Assembly: GCA_000708835.1 (NCBI GenBank)
Contig: DF236982.1
Span: forward strand, 62,001 to 126,000
DNA length: 64,000 nt
Source of the DNA: Klebsormidium nitens
Taxonomy: Eukaryota > Streptophyta > Klebsormidiophyceae > Klebsormidiales > Klebsormidiaceae
Direction of reading: 5' to 3'
Numbering within the stretch: position 1 is the first letter of the stretch; the number at the start of each line of letters is the position of its first letter. Below are positions 54,216 to 64,000 of this stretch, in pieces. Under the pieces are notes generated by a model. The model saw nothing but the letters and a program-made list of their open reading frames with translations, made no database searches and was not told where the DNA came from. A program made the translations under genes and the position numbers.

Positions 54216-55218
54216 ACAAGGATGGTAGGATTGCAACCATGAAATGGATGCAATCCTGGATATTAAACCCAAACTTCAAAGTTCAGCCCTTGTGTACCTA
54301 TTCTATGCTCAGCCAATCCGTGCAGAGGAGATGACTCCGCACCTGACAGTGCTACTACCGTATGTACCGTCCTGACTCCCGACTCCTCAAAAACCTACAC
54401 AAAGTTGAAAGTATCCATCATGCACGTCAGCCGCCGAACGTCGCGCCGCATGCCTCGAATCGCGATGTTTGCGCACGCGGCCCTGCGGATAACAGTGGCC
54501 GTCATCCGGGATTTCAGGTGATTAAAAGTATGTGCCGTACAGGTTGCGCCGTTAAAACGCAAACCTCAGTCTTGCCGTCGATGGGCTCTGAAAGTTCTTA
54601 CTCGCCGTCCAATCTCAAGAGTACGATTATTAGTCGAACAGGCACACGCGGCTTCGGTCGACGGTCGACCATCGTGGTCACAAAGATGACGACATGTCGT
54701 ACGGTCTCGAACGTACAACAACGGTACGGGTTCGAATAGGTACTGTACCAAGTAATACCAACTACCTGAATACGGTACTAGCCCGGGCCCCGCAGTGCGC
54801 ACCGCGCTGCCGCGTAGCCTCCACTCTACTCACTGTACTCAGGTACCTAGCTAGGTAGGTAGTACCAATGAGTTTGTGTTTCGGGCTCCGCCAATCGAAG
54901 TCGTGACTGTGACGATTGCATGTCAGGCTACCACGCCCGTTTTGTACTTCGCGTTATCTTTTGTCAAAAAGTATGTATTGTATATGTAGTGTCGAAACCC
55001 CCCTCCCCCGACGTAACGCCAACCATATAACAGATAGTATGCATACTCGACTGGCACGTTCAGACTGCGTAACGTCCTAGGGCGACCCGAAACCAGTCTG
55101 CGGCCCTTCAACAGACTGCCGAAGATAACGCGATAGAGTGACTTCTGTTACACAGTGTACACAAGAAGAGCGTACATGGTGTACTCTTGACACGTGGCCT
55201 GACTCTAGGAAAAATGCG

Positions 55219-55291
55219 AAATGCTCTCTAGTGGGATTTGAACCGTCGACCCTCTGCTCTCATATCCAACGCTCCTACCATTTCGGCCAAT
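55219..55291 (-). pseudogene. tRNA-like relic
   Basis: The minus strand reads like a tRNA fragment: a D-arm-like 'aaatggtaggagcg' and a T-arm-like 'gacggttcaaatccc'. I cannot form a paired acceptor stem or a clean T-stem, so it is at best a decayed tRNA or tRNA-derived element. Confidence 0.3.
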
Positions 55292-56564
55292 AACAAACCA
55301 ACTCACAAAAGGTCAATCACAAAATATACACACAATACAAGAAGCCACGAGAGCAGATTGAAACCGTCGATAGACATCGACGGTTCACGCCGCTCAAGGG
55401 TTCACCTAATGCATTCTCCGACTGCAAAACGTACGCGTAATCCGCGTACATGTGCAGTACTCCATAATCTTGCGAAATGTACAGACTTGATGTGTAAATG
55501 CGCCCTTTGGAGCCAAATCTCTCCCTCCTTTCAGTCAGCCCCGCCTCTTATCTTAGTCTGCCCTCTTATCTTCCCTTATCTGCCTATTCCCACTTTTCTC
55601 GCCTCTCCGTTCTCCCGGCGTTTGGAGTAGGGGCCTGTGTGGCCGCGCTGGCATGTACGGCAGGTGGGTATTCTGCAGGTAGTACCTAGTACCCTTTCTG
55701 AGGAGAGCTATAGCCTATAGGTATATAGGCTCCGCCAGCAACACTCCGAAGCAGGGGTCGGCATATAATATTGACGGGGTCGGCTTGAAGCCGGGTACTC
55801 TGGCTTCCAGTTGGATTATCAATTGTTATCGGCCATTTCTCCCGGCTTCAACCCCGCCCTCTCCAGGTATGGGTCGGCTTTTCAGCCGGGTACTTGTCGT
55901 TGCCGTCGGCTTTTGGAATTTCCACCCCGCTTCGGCCGGCTTTTGCCGCATGCGACTCCTGGGACTGCAATGGCAAGGGTCCCAATCCAGTCACTCTGGA
56001 GTCTGGATCAAGCCGCTTTGGTACTGAGAGTAAGCTTCACATACCTACCTAGCAGCTTCTGACAGACTGTACTTACTTCTCTGTCGTTTGCAAACTGGTC
56101 ACCCTTGTCCTGCATTCGTGCCTAGGTAGCACCGTGCACCCACCTAGGCACGTCAGTCAGGATACCATGAGATGCTGTGGCGGCCGGACAAGTGTGAAGA
56201 GCCGAAGTGTTGCTATTTACAATGGTTCACCGTACAGATAGTAACTCGAAGACGACAGCAACTGCATAATGCAGATGAGTTCAACACTCTCTGCAGTGTT
56301 CACACGGGGACCAAGGATGATGGCATGCTTCAGCTTGGCAGCTGCTAGTCGCCAACCGTGTCTTTATGGCTTCCTTCTTCAGTGATCGCCAAAGTTGACC
56401 CTGCTAAACAGGACCTTCGTACAAACCTCAAATCCTTCCTTTCTCCAGCTAGCGGCTTCTGACAGCTAAATACCTAGCAGCATACTCCCTCCAGGCGAAA
56501 TGTTTCCTTGACAAAAGCCCCCTTCCTATTTCCCCCCCTCCCACTGTCGCCCCCTGCTGACGTC

Positions 56565-59500
56565 ATGCCAGGTCTCATCTCAGCTCGCAGCATTGGGTCG
56601 CGCGACCTGGCGGCGTCCGTCAATGGCACAGACGGATTGGGTGAGGGCCTGGACAAGCTCGGAGCAAAATACAGGGGCCGGCGCCGGGCCCTCCTTGTGG
56701 CTGTGAACTACGTACAATCTGACCGTGGGGTGCCGCGCCTCTATGGGTGCACGAAGGACGTGGAGTTGGCGCGTGAGCTGCTGACGAGTGTGTATGGCTT
56801 TGAGGAAAGCGACATTATGGTGAGCACCATGGATGTCTGCTCTTATCCAGGGGAAGCTGTGGCGTGTGTAAGAAAGATGAAGGTCAAGAATCTTGAGCTG
56901 GTGCAACGGCAGCAAACACTATTCTCGAGTCTGAAGACTGATTCCATCAAAGTTGGCGGCGGCGTCGCCCAATATCCTAGCAAGTGTTTGGTATTGAAGA
57001 GGAGCCTGAGGGCTGAGGGATCCTTGTTGTGAGTGCTTGCATTGGCCTGGCTGCTGGCAATGAGCAGCCAATTACGAGCTCAAAAGCTAGCTCAAAATGC
57101 CATGCCTGTAAGTCTTGGGGGTTGCAGGCTGCTGAATTGAGGGTTCTGCAAATGCATTGAGGCTCCCTAAAGGAAGCCAGTGAAGACCAGCAGATGGCAC
57201 TTAGTGCAGTCTGGCCTGCAGTATGGAGCTGCACTCCAGCTCGCTGGAGACTTGTCGAGGCTTGCAGCACTGTTTATCCTGGTTCTAGGGTATTTTCACC
57301 CATGAACACAAAGAAGGAGTGGTTTACATTCAAAGCTAGTCTGAGCATAAATAGATGCAGTCTCACCACATTGTCCTGTTTGAAGGATGCTCAGCTGGGT
57401 GTTGGAAGGAGCACCGTTCTCAGCAATGAGTGCAGCTCAAAACGCTGGTGAAGCAGTCAAGCAGTGCTTTGAAGATACAAACGTGTGTTACCTCCTGTAA
57501 CGCTGCAGGTGTTGGCAGATGCGGGCCCCTTCTCGCGGCCGCATGCGCTGCCAACAAAAACCAACATAGTGCAGTACCTGAACCAGCTCGTTGAAGAGAG
57601 CGAGGAAGGTGACACTGCATACTTCCACTATAGGTGAGTTCTCGACCAGAAGATGGGAATGTGAAGAGGGGAGGATAAGGGCCCTGAGCTCGTGAGAGAC
57701 ACATAAGAAGGAAGCCACAGGAGAGCAATCCTGCTTGAAAATGGATGGAACTTCCAGGCGAACAGTTGACTGTAATCATACTTATAGAAGCTCCATTGGG
57801 AAGTTGCTTGCTATCACAATTGGTGCACCCAGGTTCTGCAGATTACAGCACCTGTGCAAAAGAAGAGTCTCATTGATACAAGGCTGCTATTGTCGTGCAT
57901 TTCCATCCCACGGTGTCAAAGCAGGGGTTATGACTTCGCCGTTTTAATGGTATATGTGCAACATTGTCTGTGCCTCAAATGTGTGGTGATGTTGCAACCG
58001 TTTGGCTTGGCTGACTTCAACTTGCACCCTGTGGTATTTTTGCTCTCAGATTCTGACACAGCTTTTTTTCTCCGGATCTGCAGTGGCCATGGCGCTCAGG
58101 TAGGGCCTCTTACCTACAAACATTTCACTTGGAACGAAACCGCAGTCACCATGTTGATATGCATGCAAGCATTAGGCATGCATCCGTGCTAACTGCATGT
58201 GACATCTGATGCTGTGCGAGTTAGCCTGGTCTCCTTGCTTCACAAGAGAAAGGTTTGTATGGATTCTCAAACCACGCAGGTTCCTTTACTCTTATTAGCA
58301 ATGGACCTGCCAGCATTCTTTTCGCCAAGTAGTGTTCCAGCTTAAATTTGCTCGCATTGACGACTCTGCTTGGACACAACCAGATTCCTGAGCGGATCAT
58401 ACAAAGCCTGTCAAAATCTCGGTTCCAAAGTTCAAAGCCTCAGCAGTCAGCATTCAGGCATTTTTCAAGTTGCTTCTCTTGCAAGCGTCTTAATCTGACT
58501 GGTAGCTCCTTTTGGTCCAGCATTATTGGCCACAGCAGCAGCACAGCCTTGACAGTTGTGTTGCAGATTGAAGAGTCTTCGAGCAATCCACTTTGATCTG
58601 ACGCAGGAAGCTTGTCTTTTGCAGCTTCAGCGAGAGCACAACCTTCAGACCTAGATTTTGCAGCATTTGAATAAACCCGCAACTTATTGTGATGCAGGCT
58701 CCAGACTCAACCGGCAAAGAATGGGACGGGCTGATGGAGGTCCTGTGCCCTTCGGACATGACGGTGTCCGGACCGGACGGCTTCGACAACTACATCGGAC
58801 AGGAGGAGTTCAAGGACCTCATTCTCAACTTCCGCCGGGGGGTGTGGGGTGTGGTCGTTCTAGACTGCTGCCACTCAGGGGACGACTCTCCGGGTAACTC
58901 GCTGCTCTCTTTGTCGACAGATGTCTTGTTTTTTTTTTGCCCGGTTGTCTGAGTCTTGCTCAGCAAAGAATCACTGGCTACGTATCAGCATGTGAAGCGT
59001 TGCCTTTAGTCTGGTCTCAAAGCTGGGAAAAGGGACACCTGATGTGAGGTTTGGAGTGTCAGAAGGACTTGCAGAGCTCCGTGTCTCGTTGTGAAAAGGT
59101 GTTGGACATAAAAGGGGAATATAAAGATATACGAAAGGATGACAGATTGGTTTAAAAGAACAACGGTGCTTGTCTCTCCTGCCTTTGCTTCGTGTCACTT
59201 GCAAGGTCTCTGCAACTCTATCTATGCATTCTCTGCACCTGTCCTGGCCTTTAGGTTGCAGCATAGAAGAATGCTCCAAACGTTAGCTTCGCTTCCATGT
59301 GGCCAGCCGTCCAATGTTTCCGATCATCTTGATGTTGTTGCCTGTCCGGGCCGCGATCTAAACGACGTCATCCAAACTGCTCTAAGGCTGAACTCGAAGC
59401 GTACTCGTTCGCCTCCAGGTTCCGGTTCCGGTCATCGCGGGCTTCCGGAGGAGTCCGAAGACTCCCCGCCCTTCCGCAACCGGAAAATCAACTTCATGTC

Positions 59501-62500
59501 TCCAAGCGAGCAGGGAGGCTTGACCCGTGGCCCTGACGCCCCTTTTGGATCCAACTCCCAATCGGCGGGCCTTCTAGACGCGCCGGGCGACGTCGCTGAG
59601 ATTCCGGTCATGTGGTCCGCTTGCGGGTGAGACCAGTACGGACTTTGCAGAACCTTGCAACGTTGGTAAAACCTGTTTCTGAATGCAGAATCAGGACTGT
59701 GTGGTAAGTTGGTTTGAGAGGAACCGCTATCTGCGTGATGCGAGCCGTTCCAAATGTGCTTTCTGCTTTCGTCATCGTCCCACTTGCCTCGGCATCCAAT
59801 ACTGTAACGCCCAACCCATCAATGGCGCACCCAGAGCTGTTTACCTTTCCACTTGCATCGGGGTGTGTTGATTCACATTTTGAGAGCAGTCGGAGAAACA
59901 TCCATTTGTAGCACACCGCAAGCAATCAGTTGGATTCTAGACAACTTAAGAGGCCCAACTTGTAACAGGACAAATACTTGCCTTGAACGGGTGTGGTTAA
60001 TAAGTTGATTTTGATGGGCACCAATGCGGAGCAGGCACTTTTCTGGGGTTGCCTTCTGAGTTCGAACTTCTTTCTCATTATCACTTGAGCTTGTATGATT
60101 ATCATCGAGACTCATTAAAAATCACCCCCCTGGCAGGGAGTCTCAGACGAGCGCCGACGCGAACATCAACGGCGGCCCCGTGGGAGCGTTCAGCCACTTC
60201 TTCTACGGGACGCTCCTCGCTGCCGGGGGGGACACCGCCCGCCTCTCTGACGTCATGAATGCCGTCAAGGGGGGCCTGAAGAAGGGCCGGTTCACACAAC
60301 GCCCCATCTTCAAACTGAAACACGGAAGTGGTCGGGAGGTCCTACCGCTCGTCCCCCCCCCGGGAGGAAGCTTCACCCGGCGCGCTCTCCCGCGTGTCCT
60401 GTCAACGGCGAACCCGAGCACGGTGACGTCACGTCGTGACGACAGCCCCTTGGGAGAGGTGGACACGACGGCGGTGGTGCGCAAGCTCGAGGCGCAGAGC
60501 GGGTTGGCGCCCGAGGACTTGCAGGTTTTGGAAAATCCACCGAACGGAAAACGTCGGGAGCCGATACTGGAGTGGAAGACAGGTGTGGCGCCGCCAGGGG
60601 CCAGTGGAGAAAAGGACGCCCCGCCAGGGGCGGCGCTTGACTGGGACGCCTCTCAGGTACGCTCGCGTTGCTCTCGCAGATTTTAAGGCTCTAATCTCAA
60701 CCATCACAACACGCCTGCCCCGACCCGTACCGAGCGAGCGCTGAAACTGGAAGTGTCTCAGGCGGAACAGTTGACCAGAAGCAATTGAATACACGTCAGC
60801 GACGAATGATGCTCCCTGTACAAACGCTGATTCCAACATTTGTCTCAGAAGTTTGCACTCGGGCAATATGATGGTCCAGTACACTTTGCTGGACCAGAGA
60901 GCTCCTTCATCGGAAGCGATTCTCCTGCCCCGTAGGGCATCTTATCGTTAAACATGTCCGGTTCGAGAAGCAGAGAAGCGGTTTCCATCTTCTCAGCAAA
61001 AAGGATCTACGCACAACCAAACCAATATTCGGAACGTTCTTCCAGATCTACGCTCGGGCGCTCGCGGCCGGAGGGTTTAAGGGTTTAAGGGCGGCCGCCC
61101 AGCTGGCGGGCGACGCGGCTCTGCTCGAGATCCTCAGCCGGGGGGCCTTTCGACGGCTGTCAACGGACACCGTCCGCGACCCCGCCAGCGCGGACTTCAC
61201 GCCGCGGGGGGTCCCTGTAGACCTGCTGGAGACCCCCCCGGGAGACGGCATGGCGGCGGAGCGGGTCAGCGCATATCTGCAGGTGAGAGGGGCGCCCTTT
61301 CCGGGCCGTTTGCCAAAATGCCTAGCTTCGAAAGATTCTTAGATGTTCTCGAGAAAGAGTGGGCGTGTTCCAAGATGAACGTGAGGATATGGTTTAGGAG
61401 ATCACAGAAGGAGTTAGCGTTTCCAGTAATTTGCTGGCTATTGTCGGCCTTGGATTCACAAACAACCGGTTGGAGGATATTCACTTCGAGAAATCTTTCA
61501 ATTCTGCATACAACATCTGGCCATTCTGATCCGGCCAGAACTTTTTCATTCCTGATCAGTTCTGCACAGCAGTATACAAACAATCGACGTTCGCAGAGGT
61601 GATGTGCTTTTTGCCTCCCCACATGGAAGCTGTCTCTAATTTTTCTCCCTCACGCTTCGTTTCAACAGAGAGTGCTCGCCGCGGTCCCCGGCGCAAGCGG
61701 CTCCCTCGACCAGGCACGTGCCGTCCTCTGGGAAGAACTTCGCCGTCTCGGGGGGGAGGCCTGCGTGGCTGCCGGCACTCCTGCGCTCGACACCCCCGCC
61801 AAAGACTCGCCCGACATCAACTCCACTTACGCTGCGATCTACTCACTGATCGCCCCGCTAAACAACCCCATGCTAGTTCGTTCCGCTCTGGGCGTTGTTA
61901 CGGGGCTCGCATACGACCTCGACTTCTGGGACGCGTATGACGCCGCGACAGCGGGGAGACCGCCGCCCGCGGACGTTCCGGCGGAGATCCGGCCGGTCGG
62001 GTCAGCGAACGACGGAAGGGGCGACGGTACGGCGGCCGGATCGCCGACCGGTTTTGCGAACGGATCCGTCGACGGAAACGCTTTGGCGACCAGAATGACC
62101 GCCGGAAGGAAGATTACCAACCCGCCCCCGTTTCTCGCCTGGGACGAGGAACTGGGTGCGAAGGTGGCGGCGTATAATGACTTCGTCGCTAAGTATGCTG
62201 GGTGAGGCTTCGTTCTAGACACCCCGTACTGCATAGATAGACTGATTGATCTTCCTTTCGAGCGTTGTTGCCTTTCCAATCGCTACTGTTAGAGATTCGA
62301 GTTTCGGTACCGTCCACGTGTTGGACTTTAAAATAACGCGACTGTCATAGCTCCACCACTCGCGCTTTCTCTTCCATATGCTCTCGGTTGATGCCCTTCA
62401 AGTCCACGGTGAAAACAAGTTCACTCCTTGACGCCCCGCTGAGAATTGATTGAAATCCCCAGTTATGTCTTCTACAGCTCAGAAGCAAACTGATTGGACA

Positions 62501-64000
62501 GTCAGCCCCTGACAGATTTTGACTGTAACAACCCCTTTTCCGAGTCCGAGCATCAGGTTGAAAAGAGTCTCTCGAGCATCAGTACGGGTATGCTGCAGAG
62601 ACAAAAAGTTTTAAAACTATTTTTTGCCCAACCGCGTTCTTTGAGCTCACCATGACTCACGTCGTCACCACTTTAAGCTGACAATTGCGGTCGTTTGTGT
62701 TCCCAGTGAGATCGACGAAGACGCCGCCCGCCGTTCTCTCGTTGCCTCCCTGATCGCCGAGAAAGGCGGCGCGGGGCTCTGGTTCGGCGAGATCATGGGC
62801 CGCACCGCCGTCCCCCCCTGGGAACCTTCCACGGGGACCGACCAGATGCGCACGCTGGGTTCTAACGTGGGAACCCCCGTCGTAGGACTGGTCGGAGAAC
62901 ACCCCCGGGAGAAACAACTGCTGGGGACGATGCTCGCGCTCACCGGGAGCATCCAGGGCGTGCAGGTCGGTTGACCGTTCCATTCTCCGTTGCGGTTTTT
63001 CCTTTGCGGCATGAGGTCGGACAGATTGCTGATTTTGTCGTCTGCCTGTTCGTTTGCGTTGGGTTTTGTTGAGTGGAAAGATTCCTCTTGCGAGTAGAGA
63101 CTGCTGCCATCGATGGGAATACACGGGCGGTGGGAAAGGTCGAACAAGACAACGTACGCTCAGGCAACAGATCCAAGAATGTATGGTCGACCGAAAATGT
63201 TGATCTTCGTACTGTTGGAGAAGCAACCGCGGAGTATCTTCGTAGCCGCTTTGAGGTGTGCATCAGAGCCGTCAAATGCAATAATCAGCTCCCACATCAA
63301 CCTCGCGTCGAAACAGCTGCTACTTGTTTCTGCAACGCTCCGGTTAACCTCCGCGGACTGTTTCGGAAGCTTTCAGGCGCTTCGTAGCTCTCCCAAGAAG
63401 ATTGACAGCTTGAGAAGCGGCCCTCGACTCTCAAAACCTTCCAAGCATTTCTATCGAGTTATTTTGATCTGGATTCTGCCGCCATCCTAATGCGTGTATT
63501 AGATGCTTCCTCTTCGTCAAAATGAGGATCAGCATCCTTTCTCGACCCTGAACTTCCTTGACCCGTCGTCCCCCCACAGGTGGGCCTGGACATCGCCCAC
63601 GCCGCCCGCTTGGGGTCCCTCACCGAGCCCGACCGCCAGCGGCATTTCGGTTCGCTCCTGGCCCTCTGCCGGCCCGAGGCAAGCTCCCGGGAGCTGCTGT
63701 CCGCCACGTGGCAGCTCATTGGCCTTGAGGTCTTCCTTCGGACGCCCGGAGGCGCGTCCGGCAGCTCCCCCCACCGCTGGAACGGCGACACCGTGGCGGG
63801 GCTGGTCGCGTACGTGAGCGCCGCGTCCGGAAATTCGGACGCGGGGGACGCGGCGTCCGAGCTCGTCCGGGCGACGATCAGACGGGACGAAGAAGACGAG
63901 TCTGCGCTGGCGGCGGACTTGTACGGACTGGCGGGGCCGCTCGGGTGGGAGGTCGCGCAGCAGATTGGCGCGCTGTCGGTTGGCACGCGGGGGGGGTCGG
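56565..64000 (+). CDS. Metacaspase with long C-terminal repeat extension (10+ exons, runs off edge)
   Basis: Exons 56565-56819, 57509-57633, 58084-58099, 58698-58893, about 59287-59626, 60137-60656, 61046-61282, 61669-62201, 62707-62965 and 63580 to the edge join in phase to at least 967 aa. Metacaspases are Ca-dependent, Arg/Lys-specific cysteine peptidases of plants, algae, fungi and protists. The p20 part has RRALLVAVNYV, the catalytic His in SGHGAQ (a 16-nt microexon plus one base) and the catalytic Cys in DCCHSG. A linker of about 120 Ser/Pro-rich residues follows. Then p10 with CGESQTSADAN and LKKGRFTQRP. With no LSD1-type N-terminal zinc finger and a long linker, it is closest to type II. 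After p10, where others stop, more than 550 residues continue, including FKGLRAAAQLAGD and LYGLAGPLGWEVAQQI, resembling the motif of the divergent neighbour. The linker-exon start is the least certain boundary. Confidence 0.85.
58084..58099 (+). other. 16-nt microexon carrying the catalytic His
   Basis: It is flanked by ctgcag and gtaggg and reads T GGC CAT GGC GCT CAG. It completes a split Ser codon and gives GHGAQ. Without it the frame shifts and the active site is lost, so the phase arithmetic strongly supports it. Confidence 0.85.

Larger units (their letters stand above)
53544..56564. other. Large divergent intergenic region
   Basis: About 3 kb lies between the repeat-protein and metacaspase starts. 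Visible structure: a diverged direct repeat ('ttgcagcttgcaaacc' near 53733 and 'ccgcagcttgtaaacc' near 53853), a short inverted repeat around 54131-54215 (ccaccgttggagc / gctccaacggtg), a tRNA-like relic at 55219-55291, and a repeated 'gtcggctt...agccgggtac' motif at 55780-55890. No gene is supported. Confidence 0.45.

Overview
This is nuclear DNA of a green plant, most likely a streptophyte (charophyte-type) alga. Every gene is broken by short GT-AG introns, exons are GC-rich, plant telo-boxes (AAACCCTAA) lie upstream of two genes, and B12D, plant-type valyl-tRNA synthetase, CTU1, SnRK1-like and metacaspase families are present. Species cannot be fixed from the sequence; a Klebsormidium-like genome is my guess. 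There is no bacterial-style operon, rRNA gene, CRISPR array or complete transposon.

Layout. (1) 999-4695 and 7583-9768, minus strand: two tandem paralogous B12D-family genes of four exons each, with identical intron phases and identical lengths for exons 2 and 3. (2) 11757-16407, minus: CTU1/NCS6, the cytosolic tRNA wobble-uridine thiolase, seven exons. (3) 17663-31093, plus: complete valyl-tRNA synthetase, 18 exons, about 1074 aa, divergent from CTU1. (4) about 32757-37598, minus: a membrane-anchored protein resembling O-fucosyltransferases, 3' end unsure. (5) 38909-45549, plus: SnRK1/AMPK-alpha-like kinase of about 1058 aa whose C-terminal regulatory domain is split by a very large low-complexity insert. 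(6) 46970-53543, minus: an unrecognised Ala/Gly-rich protein of about 675 aa built on a recurring helical-looking motif. (7) 56565 to the right edge, plus: a metacaspase with an unusually long C-terminal extension that carries the same kind of motif as gene 6.

The most unusual structural signal is shared by almost all the genes. Introns carry decayed partial copies of the neighbouring exon edge, including the splice site. Acceptor-side copies (splice acceptor plus the 5' part of the exon) lie upstream of the real exon. Donor-side copies (3' part of the exon plus the donor) lie downstream. I count at least fifteen exon junctions in six genes with one to about seven copies each. They look like serial tandem duplications across exon-intron junctions, retained because splicing to the exon-proximal junction leaves the mRNA unchanged.

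The best candidate for an undescribed biological system is the divergent pair at 46970-64000: an uncharacterised repeat protein and a metacaspase fused to the same class of repeat. Translation-related genes (CTU1 and valyl-tRNA synthetase) form a second divergent pair, sharing about 1.26 kb of intergenic DNA.
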